Shown here piece after piece: positions 7,187-15,754 of a stretch of 64,000 bases of DNA. The notes under the pieces were generated by a model that was not told where the DNA came from, made no database searches, and worked only from the letters and a program-made list of their open reading frames with translations. Position numbers and translations under genes: made by a program. Origin of the DNA: Frigidibacter mobilis (GTDB lineage Bacteria > Pseudomonadota > Alphaproteobacteria > Rhodobacterales > Rhodobacteraceae); assembly GCF_001620265.1 (NCBI RefSeq), contig NZ_CP012661.1, positions 3,100,001-3,164,000 on the forward strand, written 5' to 3'. The first letter of the stretch is position 1. The number at the start of each line of letters is the position of its first letter.

Positions 7187-9355
7187 TCAGTTCATGGTGC
7201 CGATCGACCAGAACAGCGTCTCGCCCGAATGGTCGTCCACGCCGTCATTGTCGGTCACCACCCAGCCGGTGCCGGCCGCGTCGATGGCAAGGCCCTCGAC
7301 CTTGTCCAGCACGAAACCGTTCAGCGCCTTCAGGTCGGGGATCAGGTCGCGCACCTCGTGCTTGGTCACCACCGGCAGCGTCTCGCCCAGCTTGGCCGGG
7401 ACCAGATCGGCCAGCGCCACGCGGAAGATCTTCTTCACCACCGCGGCCTCGCCCACCAGATTGTCACGCTCGACGATATAGGCCCAGTCGCCATGAACCG
7501 TCATCTCCGACAGGCCCATCCAGCCTTCGCCCTTCGGCTCCAGCGGGTAGGCGACGGCGCCCCATTCCTTGGTTTCCAGGTTATAGGCCACCAGTTTCAC
7601 CTGGCCCTCGGCATCATCGGCCCATTCGCGCTGCACCGGCATCCACAGCACGTCACCGACCAGTGCGATGCCCTCGAAGCCATAGCGGGTCTCATGCGCC
7701 AGCAGCTCGGCCGGCAGCGCGATTTCCTTCTTGATCTCGCCCTTGGCGTTCACGTTGTAGATCGCGTGCGGCACCAGGCGGTCGCTGCGGCCTTCCGAGG
7801 CAACCCAGAACCCGCCCTTGCCGTCGAGGGTGATCCCCTCCAGATCCAGCTTCTGCGCGGCATCGCCGCCACGGGTGACGATGGTCTTGGCCACGATCCG
7901 CGCCGGGGTCTGGCTCGCGTCGATCTCGTAGATCGCCGGCGCCATGCCATAGACACTGTCTGACACCGCATAGAGCTTGGCCGGGGTTTCGGCATCGGCC
8001 ACCAGGCCCGACAGCGCGCCCCAGCCGATCAGCTCTTCCGCCCCTTCCGAGGTAATCATCGGATAGCCCGCAGCGCCCTCGGTCATCTCGTAGACCATCA
8101 CATGGGCCCGGGCGAGGCCGTCCTCGACCAAGTCCACCTCGTTGGCAGTCGCCAGCAGGCCGCGGGCGGGGATCGCCACCATGCCCTCGGGGCTGATCCC
8201 CGAGGCGATCAGTTGCACCAGCACCGGGTTCGCCGGATCGGTGATGTCATAGGCCCCGATCATCGAGGACCGCTCTGCCGCGACGAACAGCATCGGCGTG
8301 CCGCCGAACTCGGCGAACTCGATCGATTCCAGTTCCGTGCCCTTGGATTTCGACCGATGCTCGGGGTAATGGCCGGTCGCCACAATGGCGCGCTCCAACT
8401 TGCCGGCGTCCTCATAGACCACGGTGCCGTCGCGGTTGAAGATCGTCCAGCCGCGCGAGCCGCCCTTGTAGTCACCCTCGTTGGCGGTAGCAAAATGGTC
8501 GGCGTCGATCCACTTGACGCCGTCGGGCTCACGCAGAACGCCTTTCTTGCTGCCGGTGAAGTCCAGCTTGCCGTCAGATTTGGTGTCGATCCCGTCCAGA
8601 TCTACGGTGCCGGCCGAGAAATGGCTGCTGATCGTGCCATCGGCGCCGATCACGACGATATGGTTGTTTTCCTGCATCGTCAGGACGATCTCACCCGCGG
8701 CGTTCACGTCGAGGAACTCGGGCTCGGGATCTTCCGGGGCAATCTCGGCAATGCCGGTCACGTCGATGGTCTGCAGGCCGGCGCAATCGGCCACGCCGTC
8801 CGCGATGGCGATCTTGACCACGAAGCCCGCCGGCATCTGCGGGATCTCGCCCTCGTTCAGCTCTTCATCGCGCTCGTTCTCTATGGCGATGGCGACAAAG
8901 GACCCGTCCTCGGCCTTGGCCACCGAATCCGGCTGCCCGCCGATCTCGCATTCCGCGACGATCTTGCGCGAGGCCAGATCCACCGTCACCAGCTTGCCCG
9001 AGGGCGCGGCATAGCTTTCCGAGGTGTTGACGCCGACAAAGGCCTTGCCGCCGATGATCTGGGCCGTGGTCGGCTCGCCGCCCATGTCGATATTGCCAAG
9101 CGGCTTCGGCGCCTTCGGATCGGTGATGTCCACCAACCCGATCACCCCCAGCGGGCTGTCGGTATAGACGAGCGTCATCCCGTCTTCCGAAGCCGAGATG
9201 ATCTCGGCCGAGGTGACGCGCGCGGTATCCTCGCCCGCCGCCATGTTCAACGGCGTGGGGAACGAGGCGGTGCGGGCAAAATGCGTCTCTGCCAGCGCCG
9301 GGAATGCCGTCGCAAGCGCCAGAACAGAGGTAAGGGCGGAAAGCCGGATCGGCAT
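7187..9355 (-). CDS. Large esterase-like activity of phytase family protein
   Basis: A 722-residue secreted protein with signal peptide MPIRLSALTSVLALATAFPA ending before ETHFART. The N-terminal part has propeller-like repeats of the choice-of-anchor type (VIGLVDITDPKAPKPLGNID; MIGAYDITDPANPVLVQLIA). The C-terminal part is the phytase-like esterase domain (LDLEGITLDGKGGFWVASEG, RYGFEGIALVGDVLWMPVQ, GLSEMTVHGDWAYIVERDN, VEGLAIDAAGTGWVVTDNDG). A phosphoesterase role in phosphate scavenging is inferred from the family only. The start at 9355 has a GGAGGA SD. A short homologue lies at 1278-2189. Confidence 0.85.
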   Translation of the reverse strand: MPIRLSALTSVLALATAFPALAETHFARTASFPTPLNMAAGEDTARVTSAEIISASEDGMTLVYTDSPLGVIGLVDITDPKAPKPLGNIDMGGEPTTAQIIGGKAFVGVNTSESYAAPSGKLVTVDLASRKIVAECEIGGQPDSVAKAEDGSFVAIAIENERDEELNEGEIPQMPAGFVVKIAIADGVADCAGLQTIDVTGIAEIAPEDPEPEFLDVNAAGEIVLTMQENNHIVVIGADGTISSHFSAGTVDLDGIDTKSDGKLDFTGSKKGVLREPDGVKWIDADHFATANEGDYKGGSRGWTIFNRDGTVVYEDAGKLERAIVATGHYPEHRSKSKGTELESIEFAEFGGTPMLFVAAERSSMIGAYDITDPANPVLVQLIASGISPEGMVAIPARGLLATANEVDLVEDGLARAHVMVYEMTEGAAGYPMITSEGAEELIGWGALSGLVADAETPAKLYAVSDSVYGMAPAIYEIDASQTPARIVAKTIVTRGGDAAQKLDLEGITLDGKGGFWVASEGRSDRLVPHAIYNVNAKGEIKKEIALPAELLAHETRYGFEGIALVGDVLWMPVQREWADDAEGQVKLVAYNLETKEWGAVAYPLEPKGEGWMGLSEMTVHGDWAYIVERDNLVGEAAVVKKIFRVALADLVPAKLGETLPVVTKHEVRDLIPDLKALNGFVLDKVEGLAIDAAGTGWVVTDNDGVDDHSGETLFWSIGTMN

Positions 9356-9483
9356 GGAAAGTCCTCCGAGGAATGATGAGAGAGCTTTCACGCCGCGTCG
9401 TAACACTTTTGCGATGACGCCGCGAACCTTCGGTAAAGTGCGCCCCTTGCCCTTCTTGCTGGAGAAATGTCCTCGGGGGGGGT

Positions 9484-9506
9484 GCGGGGGGCAGACGGCC
9501 CCCCGC
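9484..9506 (-). terminator. GC hairpin after the creatinase gene
   Basis: Arms GCGGGGGG (9484-9491) and CCCCCCGC (9499-9506) lie 21 bp past the creatinase stop. There is no T-run, so termination is uncertain. It may instead protect the mRNA end. Confidence 0.35.
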
Positions 9507-9526
9507 GGCCGGCCAAGGGCGCGCCC

Positions 9527-10738
9527 TCAGCCGACCACGTTGAACCCCGGCCCATAGGGATAGCCGGTGATGTTCTCGTTCCCGTCTTCGGTGATGACCA
9601 GGATGTCATGCTCGCGGTAACCGCCCGCGCCCGGCTGACCCGCCGCCAGCGTCAGCATCGGCTCCATCGAGATCACCATCCCCGGCTCCAGCACCGTGTC
9701 GATATCCTCGCGCAGCTCCAGCCCGGCCTCTCGGCCGTAGTAATGCGACAGGATCCCGAACGAGTGGCCATAGCCGAAGGTGCGGTATTGCAGCAGGTCA
9801 CGCTCTGCCAGGAAGGTGTTGATCTTCGCCGTCACCTCGGCGCAGCTTGCCCCCGGTTGCAGCAGGCCCATGCCGTATTCATGCGCCGCGACGTTCGCCT
9901 CCCAGATCTTCAGGCTGGCGGCATCCACCGCGCCCACGAACATGGTGCGCTCCAGTGCGGTGTAATAGCCCGAGATCATCGGGAAGCAGTTGAGGCTGAG
10001 GATATCGCCGTGCCGCAGCTTGCGGTTCGTCACCGGGTTATGCGCGCCATCGGTGTTCAGCCCCGACTGGAACCAGACCCAGGTATCGCGGTATTCGGCA
10101 TCCGGGAAACGGCGGGCAATCTCTGCCTCCATCGCATCGCGCCCGGCCATCGCAATCTCCAGCTCGGTCGCGCCCACCTTCACCGCGGCACGGATCGCGT
10201 GGCCGCCAAGGTCGGCCACCGCCGCGCCTTGGCGGATCAGCGCAATTTCCGCGTCGGACTTGGTCATCCGTTGCGCCATCGTCGCGGGAGCAATGTCCAT
10301 CCCGCGCTTGGGCTGCAGGAAGTGGTTCAGCTTTTCCGCCTGCACCATCGTCAGATGGTCGGCCTCGCAGCCCACCGCCTTGCCGGTGCCGGTGACCGAG
10401 ACGACGGCGCGCCAGAAATTGTCACGCTGCCAGTCGGTATAGGTGATGGTGTCGCCGATGCTGCGCCGCCAGGGCTGGCCCGCGTCGATGCCGGCGCTGA
10501 TGGTGGTGCACCCGGCCCGCGTCACCACGCAGGCATAGGGCCGCCCGAACGAGCAATAGAGAAAGCCCGAGTAATAGGCGACGTTATGCATCGAGGTCAG
10601 CACCACGGCATCGAGCCCGTGCAGCTCCATGATGTCATGCAGCCCGGCAAGGCGGGCCTCGTATTCCTCGGGCGCGAAGGGCAGCGCGGCTTTCTCGCCA
10701 TTGTGGAAGCGGTAGCTGTCGGGACGGTTCAGCGTCAT
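9527..10738 (-). CDS. Creatinase (creatine amidinohydrolase), M24 fold
   Basis: Hydrolyses creatine to sarcosine and urea (EC 3.5.3.3) as a cytoplasmic homodimer. The 403 residues match the length of Pseudomonas putida creatinase, and I recognise long shared stretches: FLYCSFGRPYA, GIDAGQPWRR, YTDWQRDN, TWVWFQSGLNTDGAHNPVT with the catalytic His (residue 233), GDILSLNCFPMISGYYTALE, LQYRTFGYGHSFG, LSHYYGREAGLELREDIDTV and PGAGGYREHDIL. As in creatinase, the metal ligands of other M24 enzymes are not conserved. It lies 183 bp downstream of the ABC ATPase gene on the same strand, which suggests the transporter may bring in creatine or a related guanidino compound (inference). Confidence 0.92.
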   Translation of the reverse strand: MTLNRPDSYRFHNGEKAALPFAPEEYEARLAGLHDIMELHGLDAVVLTSMHNVAYYSGFLYCSFGRPYACVVTRAGCTTISAGIDAGQPWRRSIGDTITYTDWQRDNFWRAVVSVTGTGKAVGCEADHLTMVQAEKLNHFLQPKRGMDIAPATMAQRMTKSDAEIALIRQGAAVADLGGHAIRAAVKVGATELEIAMAGRDAMEAEIARRFPDAEYRDTWVWFQSGLNTDGAHNPVTNRKLRHGDILSLNCFPMISGYYTALERTMFVGAVDAASLKIWEANVAAHEYGMGLLQPGASCAEVTAKINTFLAERDLLQYRTFGYGHSFGILSHYYGREAGLELREDIDTVLEPGMVISMEPMLTLAAGQPGAGGYREHDILVITEDGNENITGYPYGPGFNVVG

Positions 10739-10755
10739 GGTCAGACCTCTGGGGC

Positions 10756-10778
10756 GGGTCCGAAGCGGTGCCGGACCC
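10756..10778 (-). other. Hairpin in the creatinase 5' leader
   Basis: Perfect 7-bp stem GGGTCCG / CGGACCC with a 9-nt loop, 18-40 bp before the creatinase start codon, between it and the ABC ATPase gene. It could tune creatinase expression relative to the upstream transporter genes. No T-run follows, so it is not a clear terminator. Confidence 0.3.
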
Positions 10779-10921
10779 CGAAAGATCCCGGCGTTCAGGA
10801 CGGTGGCGGCTGCGCCGCAAGCAACGGGCTGGCCCTATAGGCCAAGCCCTGCGGCGACGCCATCGCCGCGGCTCGGGGGCCATCATGGCGGAATGGCGGC
10901 GCTGCGCAAGCCGGAAAAGCG

Positions 10922-12489
10922 CTATCCCGGCAGGCGCGGCGCCGCGGCCAGCAGGGTTCGCGTATAGGCATGTTCGGGCGCCGACAGCACCTGCTCCGTC
11001 GGCCCCGCCTCGACGATGCGCCCCGCCCGCATCACCATCACCCGGTCGGTGATCGCCCGCACCACGGCCAGGTCGTGGCTGACGAACAGGTAGGACAGGC
11101 CGTGGCTTTCCTGCAGCGCCGCCAGCAGGTCGAGCACCTGCGCGCGCACCCGCACATCCAGCGCGCTCACCGCCTCGTCCAGCACGATCAGCGCCGGGCG
11201 GGTAATCAGCGCGCGGGCAATGGCGATGCGCTGGCGCTGACCGCCGGAAAACTCGTGGATATGCCGACGCGCATCCTCGGGGCGCAGGCCCACCTCCACC
11301 AGCGCCGCCGCCACGCGCTCGCGCCAATCCGCAGGCCGCACGGGCAGCAGGTGGAAGGGTTCGGCTACCAGCCGTTCCACCCGCCAGCGCGGATCGAAAC
11401 TGCCATAGGGGTCTTGGAACACCGCCTGCAGTCCCGCCCGCATGGCGCGCGGCATTCCCGGCGAGACCGGCTGCCCCGCAAGGGTGATCGTGCCACCCTG
11501 CACCGGATCGAGGCCCAGAATTGCCCGCGTCAGCGTCGATTTCCCGCAGCCGGATTCGCCCACCAGCCCCAGGCTCTCGCCCCGGGACAGGGTGAAGCCG
11601 ACGCCGTCCACCGCCCGCAGCACCTTGTGCGGGGCAAGGGGTGCGGGCCGCGGCAGCAGATAGTCGCGCCGCACGTCCTGCAGCTTCAGCAGCGGCTCGG
11701 CCTGAGGTGCGGCACGGCGCTGCGGCACATGGGCCGAGGCGGCAAAGAGGGCGCGGGTATAGCCGGCCTCGGGGGCACGGAACAGTTGCCCCGTCGGCCC
11801 GGTCTCCACCACCTGCCCCGCCTGCATCACCGCAACCCGGGCGGTGCGCCCCGCCACCACTGCCAGATCATGGGTAATCAGCAGCAGCGCCATCCGCTCG
11901 TCCTCCACCAGATCCTGCAGCAGGTCGAGGATCTGCGCCTGTGTGGTCACGTCCAGCGCGGTCGTCGGCTCATCCGCGATCAGCAGCGTCGGGCGGAGCG
12001 CAATGGCCAGCGCGATGCAGACCCGCTGCCGCTGCCCGCCCGACAACTCATGCGGATAGAGCCCCAGCCCGAAGCGCTTCGCCGGCAGGCCGACCCGGTC
12101 CAGCCGCGCGCGGGCGATGTCCAGCGCCTCGGCGCGCGAGGCCGCGCCGTGGGTGGTCAGCGTCTCGGCCACCTGATCGCCGATGGTCTTCATCGGGTTC
12201 AGCGCCGTCATCGGCTCCTGAAAGATCATCCCGATCCGCGCGCCGCGGATGCGGCACAGCTCGCGCTCGCGCAGCGCCAGCAGGTCCTGCCCTCGAACGC
12301 TGCCCGGCCGCTCGCCATCGCCCCGGCCGGCAGCAGGCCCATCAGCGCCAGCGCGGTCATCGACTTGCCCGAGCCGCTTTCGCCCACCAGCCCCAGCGTC
12401 TCGCCCGGGTCAAGCTGCAGCGACACGTCCGACAGCACCGGCGCGGTGCCGATTCGGATCGAGAGATTGTCCACCCGCAGCAGCGTCAT
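10922..12489 (-). pseudogene. Dual-domain peptide ABC transporter ATPase, broken by one frameshift
   Basis: A fused DppD/DppF-type ATPase of about 522 residues if repaired. The first part (12489 down to about 12290) has MTLLRVDNLSIRIG and Walker A GLVGESGSGKS. The frame then breaks. The rest (from about 12286 down to 10922) resumes with IGMIFQEPMTALNPM, LSGGQRQRV and LLIADEP, then a second ATPase with GLVGESGCGKST, FSGGQRQRIAIARAL and LIVLDEAVSALD. Restoring one base in GGGCAGG near 12286-12291 (expected GGGCCAG) gives EGQDLLALRERELCRIRGAR across the join, so one base is missing. The start overlaps the permease stop (ATGA). If the base loss is real, the transporter is inactive. If it is a sequencing error, the gene is normal. 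Confidence 0.85.
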
Positions 12490-13301
12490 GCCCGCCGCCC
12501 CCGGCTGCGCGGGTCCAGCGCATCGCGCAGCCCGTCGCCCAGCAGGTTCAGCCCCAGCACCGTCAGCACGATTGCCAGCCCCGGGAACAGCGCCACATGC
12601 GGCGCCAGCGTCACCATCGTCTGCGCCTCGGCCAGCATCCGGCCCCAGCTGGCGGTGGGCGGCTGCGCGCCAAGGCCGACATAGGACAGCCCCGCCTCGG
12701 CCAGAATGCCAAGGCTGAACTGGATGGTTCCCTGCACGATCAAAATGTTGGCGATGTTGGGCAGGATATGCTCGGCCGAGATCCGCGCGGCGCCCTTGCC
12801 CGCCACCCGCGCCGCGCGGATGTAGTCCAGCGTCCAGAGCCCAAGCGCCCCGCCGCGCGCCACACGCGCAAAGACCGGGATGTTGAAGATGCCGATGGCG
12901 AGGATCGCGTTCAGCGCCGAAGGACCGAAGACCGCGGTAATCAGGATGGCGATCACCAGCGAGGGAAAGGCGAAGATCAGGTCATTGCCGCGCATGATGA
13001 CCTCCTCCAGCCAGCCCCCCGCCCGGGCGGCGGCGATCAGGCCAAGCGGCACCCCCACCGCCATGCCGATGCCGACCGCAACCAGCGCAACGGCAATCGA
13101 GGTGCGCGCGCCGGACATCAGCATCGAGCCGATGTCGCGCCCGAAGTGATCGGTGCCCAGCCAATGCGCGGCCGAGGGGCCCTGCAGCTTGGCGGCGATG
13201 TTCAGGGCGCCGATATCATAGGGTGTCCAGACCAGCGACAGGCCCGCGGCCAGCAGCGCGGCGAGGGCCAGCACGGCGCCGAGGATCAGTTGCGGCCTCA
13301 T
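12486..13301 (-). CDS. Peptide-type ABC transporter permease (DppC family)
   Basis: A 271-residue inner-membrane permease with about six helices. It has the N-terminal HWLGTDHFGRDIGSMLMSGA motif of DppC/OppC proteins and the EAA-loop region DYIRAARVAGKGAARISAEH ahead of ILPNIANILIVQGTIQFS. The start at 13301 overlaps the stop of the first permease (ATGA), and its own stop overlaps the ATPase start, so all three are translated as one coupled operon. The same frame is open far upstream through the first permease gene, but that part is out-of-frame read-through with no conserved sequence. Confidence 0.92.
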   Translation of the reverse strand: MRPQLILGAVLALAALLAAGLSLVWTPYDIGALNIAAKLQGPSAAHWLGTDHFGRDIGSMLMSGARTSIAVALVAVGIGMAVGVPLGLIAAARAGGWLEEVIMRGNDLIFAFPSLVIAILITAVFGPSALNAILAIGIFNIPVFARVARGGALGLWTLDYIRAARVAGKGAARISAEHILPNIANILIVQGTIQFSLGILAEAGLSYVGLGAQPPTASWGRMLAEAQTMVTLAPHVALFPGLAIVLTVLGLNLLGDGLRDALDPRSRGRRA

Positions 13302-14245
13302 CCGCGGCGCCTCAGACGCGGGTCGACGAGCGCATAGGCGATGTCGGTGGCGAAGGTGACGAGGATCACCGCGAAGACGAGGATCATCACCACGGATTCC
13401 ACCACGATCAGGTCGCGCTGCGTGATCGCCTGGAAGATTAGCCGGCCAAGCCCCGGTAAATAAAACACATTCTCGATGATGATCGCGCCGGCCAGCAGGA
13501 ACGAAAACTGCATCCCCAGGATGGTCAGCACCGGCACCAGCGCGTTGCGCAGGGCGTGGTGGGTCAAGGCGCGGCGCTGCGTGAGGCCCTTGGCGCGGGC
13601 GGTGCGGATATAATCCTGCTCCAGCGTCTCGATCAGGGCGGAGCGCAGGACGCGCGCCAGGATCGCCGCCTGCGGCAGCGCCAGCGCGATGGAGGGCAGA
13701 AGCAAGCCTTTGAAAGCAGGGACTATTCCTGCATTCCAGCCCGGGAATCCGCCGGCAGGGAGCCAGCGCAGGTTGACGGCGAAGACCAGCACCAGCAGCA
13801 TGGCGAACCAGAAGTTCGGGACCGCGATGCCCAGTTGCGTCAGCCCCATCACCACGGCGTCGCCGGGGCGACCGCGGCGGGCGGCGGCGTGGAGGCCGAC
13901 GGGCAGCGCGATGGCCGTCGACAGCGCCAGCGCCAGCAGCGCGAGCGGCAGGGATACCGCCATCCGGTCGGCGACCAGATCGGCAACGGGAACCTTGTAA
14001 GTGTATGATATCCCGAAATCTCCGGTCAGCATCCCGCCCACCCAGGACAGGTAGCGCGCCGGCAATGATCCGGTCAGCCCCAGCGTTTCGCGCAGCGCCG
14101 CCACCGTCTCGGGGCTGGCATTCAGGCCCAGCATGAAGGCGGCTGGATCGCCCGGAATGACCTCGATCACCGCGAAGACCACGAGACTGGCCACGATCAG
14201 GCTGAGGCAGAGCGCAAGCAGGCGGCGGGCGAGGAAGCGCAGCAT
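13298..14245 (-). CDS. Peptide-type ABC transporter permease (DppB family)
   Basis: A 315-residue inner-membrane permease that starts MLRFLARRLLALCLSLIVAS, as DppB proteins do. Family markers are IPGDPAAFMLG, the LGLTGSLPARYLSWVGGMLT segment, GDFGISYTYKVPV, the EAA loop DYIRTARAKGLTQRRALTHH followed by ALRNALVPVLTILGMQF, and FYLPGLGRLIFQAITQRDL. I chose the ATG at 14245, with AAAGG ahead of it, because longer starts would translate the operator at 14267-14310. It is the first gene of the permease-permease-ATPase operon. Confidence 0.93.
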   Translation of the reverse strand: MLRFLARRLLALCLSLIVASLVVFAVIEVIPGDPAAFMLGLNASPETVAALRETLGLTGSLPARYLSWVGGMLTGDFGISYTYKVPVADLVADRMAVSLPLALLALALSTAIALPVGLHAAARRGRPGDAVVMGLTQLGIAVPNFWFAMLLVLVFAVNLRWLPAGGFPGWNAGIVPAFKGLLLPSIALALPQAAILARVLRSALIETLEQDYIRTARAKGLTQRRALTHHALRNALVPVLTILGMQFSFLLAGAIIIENVFYLPGLGRLIFQAITQRDLIVVESVVMILVFAVILVTFATDIAYALVDPRLRRRG

Positions 14246-14266
14246 CGGGACCTTTCGACCGCGTCT

Positions 14267-14310
14267 GGAAGGCATATGGAATGCATATGGAAACCATATG
14301 GTTTTCATAC
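14267..14310 (-). promoter_or_regulatory. Operator of the permease operon (copy 2 of the shared 44-bp element)
   Basis: On the minus strand this is GTATGAAAAC-N6-GTTTCCATAT followed by two further TTCC half-sites toward the gene. The half-sites, seen on plus as GGAA at 14267, 14278 and 14289, are exactly 11 bp apart. It lies 22 bp upstream of the permease start and matches the cupin element (5657-5700) at 39 of 44 positions. Confidence 0.75.
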
Positions 14311-14388
14311 ATACGTTTTCCGGCAGGCTAGAGGCAGCAGGCGCGAGGGTCCAGTGGCTGTGATGCGGAAATCGGCTTGCACCAACGG

Positions 14389-14552
14389 AGGGCAGCGCCC
14401 GTCCGCCGGGTGGGCGAGCAACATCGGTTCTAGGCACTTTATGGTGCAACCTGCCTCCCCCGAATTTCTAGGCACGACGGTTGCGGAGCGCCCGCCCGAG
14501 GGGGCGGACGGGCGCTGCCCGGCGGCGCTAAAGCGCCTTGTTCCGGGCAAAG
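14389..14552 (+). repeat. Dispersed ~163-bp intergenic repeat, copy 1
   Basis: It begins with GGGCAGCGCCCGTCCGCC and carries the exact reverse complement about 115 bp later, so the ends can form an 18-bp stem. Inside are the conserved boxes GGGTGGGCGAGCAAC and TTCTAGGCACTTTATGGTGC, which contains a GCAC/GTGC hairpin. To the right is GGCGCTAAAGCGCC followed by TTGTTCCGGGC. It fills most of the divergent gap 14246-14627, together with the operator at 14267-14310. Confidence 0.9.
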
Positions 14553-14627
14553 AAGGGATGCCACAGCCCCGGTGGCGCTTCCTCCCGAAGACGCTAGGAT
14601 GACCATGAGCCAGCGGGAGGGGATGCG

Positions 14628-15620
14628 ATGCGGACGGGACCAAGGAATTTGATTACCGATGTGGCGGGGCTTCGGGTCGGCAATGCCGGTGATGCCCGGC
14701 TGCGCAGTGGCGCGACGGTGCTGGTGGGCGATCTGCCCTTCACCGCCGCGGTGCATGTGATGGGCGGCGCGCCCGGCACGCGCGAGACCGATCTGCTGGC
14801 CCCCGACAAGCTGGTGCAGCAGGTGGATGCGCTGGTGCTGTCCGGCGGGTCGGCCTTCGGCCTCGATGCCGCCTCCGGCGCGGCGGACGGGCTGCGGGCG
14901 ATGGGGCGCGGCTTCGTGGTGGGCAACCAGCGGGTGCCGATCGTGCCCGGCGCGATCCTGTTCGACCTGCTGAACGGCGGCGACAAGGGCTGGACCGAAA
15001 ACCCCTACAAGCCGCTGGGACGGGCGGCGCTGGCGGCAGCGGCGGAAGACTTCGCGCTTGGCACCGCCGGGGCCGGCACCGGGGCCACCTGCCACGGGCT
15101 GAAGGGCGGGCTTGGCTCGGCTTCCGTGGTGCTGGAGAGCGGGCTGACGGTGGGCGCGCTGGTGGCGGTCAATGCGCTCGGCTCCGTCACGGTCGGGGAC
15201 GGCCCGCAGTTCTGGGCGGCCCCCTGGGAACTGGGGGGCGAGTTCGGCGGCCTCGGCCTGCCCGGGCGCTTCCCCGCGGCGGAGGAGCCGGCGCTGGCCA
15301 AGCACCGGGGCGAGGCGACAACCATCGCCATAATCGCCACCGATGCGGCGCTGACCCAGGCCCAGGCGCAGCGGCTGGCGGTGGCGGCGCATGACGGGAT
15401 GGCGCGGGCCATCGTGCCCAGCCACACGCCGTTCGACGGCGATCTGGTCTTTGCCGCGGCTACCGGCGCGCGCGAGATGGCAGACCCGATTGCCGACCCG
15501 TTCCAGCTTGGCCATGCCGCGGCCTGCTGCCTGGCGCGGGCGATTGCGCGGGCGGTCTATCTGGCGACGCCGGAGCCGGGGGATACGCTGCCGGCCTGGT
15601 CGGCGCGGCATGGGCAGTAG
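14628..15620 (+). CDS. P1 family peptidase (DmpA/NylC-like autoprocessing hydrolase)
   Basis: A 330-residue N-terminal-nucleophile-type hydrolase. The start region RTGPRNLITDVAGLRVGNAG and the blocks LVLSGGSAFGLDAASGAA, PYKPLG, GTGATCHGLKGGLGSASV, VGALVAVNALGSV and TIAIIATDAALT are typical. In this family the precursor is cut before a Thr or Ser that becomes the nucleophile. Here the expected site reads GEATTIAIIATD, with Ala where relatives I know have Asn before the Thr. Known members act on beta- and D-aminopeptides or nylon oligomers. The gene is divergent from the permease operon, so a role in using imported peptides is plausible. Confidence 0.85.
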   Translation: MRTGPRNLITDVAGLRVGNAGDARLRSGATVLVGDLPFTAAVHVMGGAPGTRETDLLAPDKLVQQVDALVLSGGSAFGLDAASGAADGLRAMGRGFVVGNQRVPIVPGAILFDLLNGGDKGWTENPYKPLGRAALAAAAEDFALGTAGAGTGATCHGLKGGLGSASVVLESGLTVGALVAVNALGSVTVGDGPQFWAAPWELGGEFGGLGLPGRFPAAEEPALAKHRGEATTIAIIATDAALTQAQAQRLAVAAHDGMARAIVPSHTPFDGDLVFAAATGAREMADPIADPFQLGHAAACCLARAIARAVYLATPEPGDTLPAWSARHGQ

Positions 15621-15720
15621 GATGGTGCCGGATTTTCGGTTCGAGCGGCGGACCCGCGGACCAGGCCTGCCACTGGATCTGGATCTGGAAAAGGATTGAC
15701 CTGGCGCCCGAGAGCCACAT

Positions 15721-15741
15721 AAGTTGCATATTACAACTTAA
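15721..15741 (+). promoter_or_regulatory. Palindromic operator before the MarR-GNAT gene
   Basis: Seven-bp perfect arms TAAGTTG and CAACTTA flank CATATTA, 13 bp before the start codon. The AT-rich palindrome is of the size MarR proteins bind and suggests autoregulation. Confidence 0.6.
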
Positions 15742-15754
15742 TTCGAGCATCCCC

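Noticed and set aside
9470-9500. G-quadruplex in the G-runs after the creatinase gene
   Set aside because: Long G runs exist, but they are split as one 8-G and one 6-G run and pair well with the adjacent C run as a simple hairpin.
10739-10921. A small gene between the ABC ATPase and creatinase genes
   Set aside because: Frames here extend into neighbours and show no family features. Only a 7-bp hairpin is supported.
13302-14312. An N-terminal extension of the second permease gene to 14312
   Set aside because: The extra 337 codons run out of frame through the first permease gene and the operator and contain no conserved sequence. The ATG at 13301 gives a normal DppC start.
14305-14643. Minus-strand frames with a similar peptide (TIKCLEP-LLAHPADGRCP) at all three repeat copies
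   Set aside because: The likeness follows from the shared DNA repeat. The frames differ in length and ends, have no convincing ribosome-binding sites and break at each copy's variable region.
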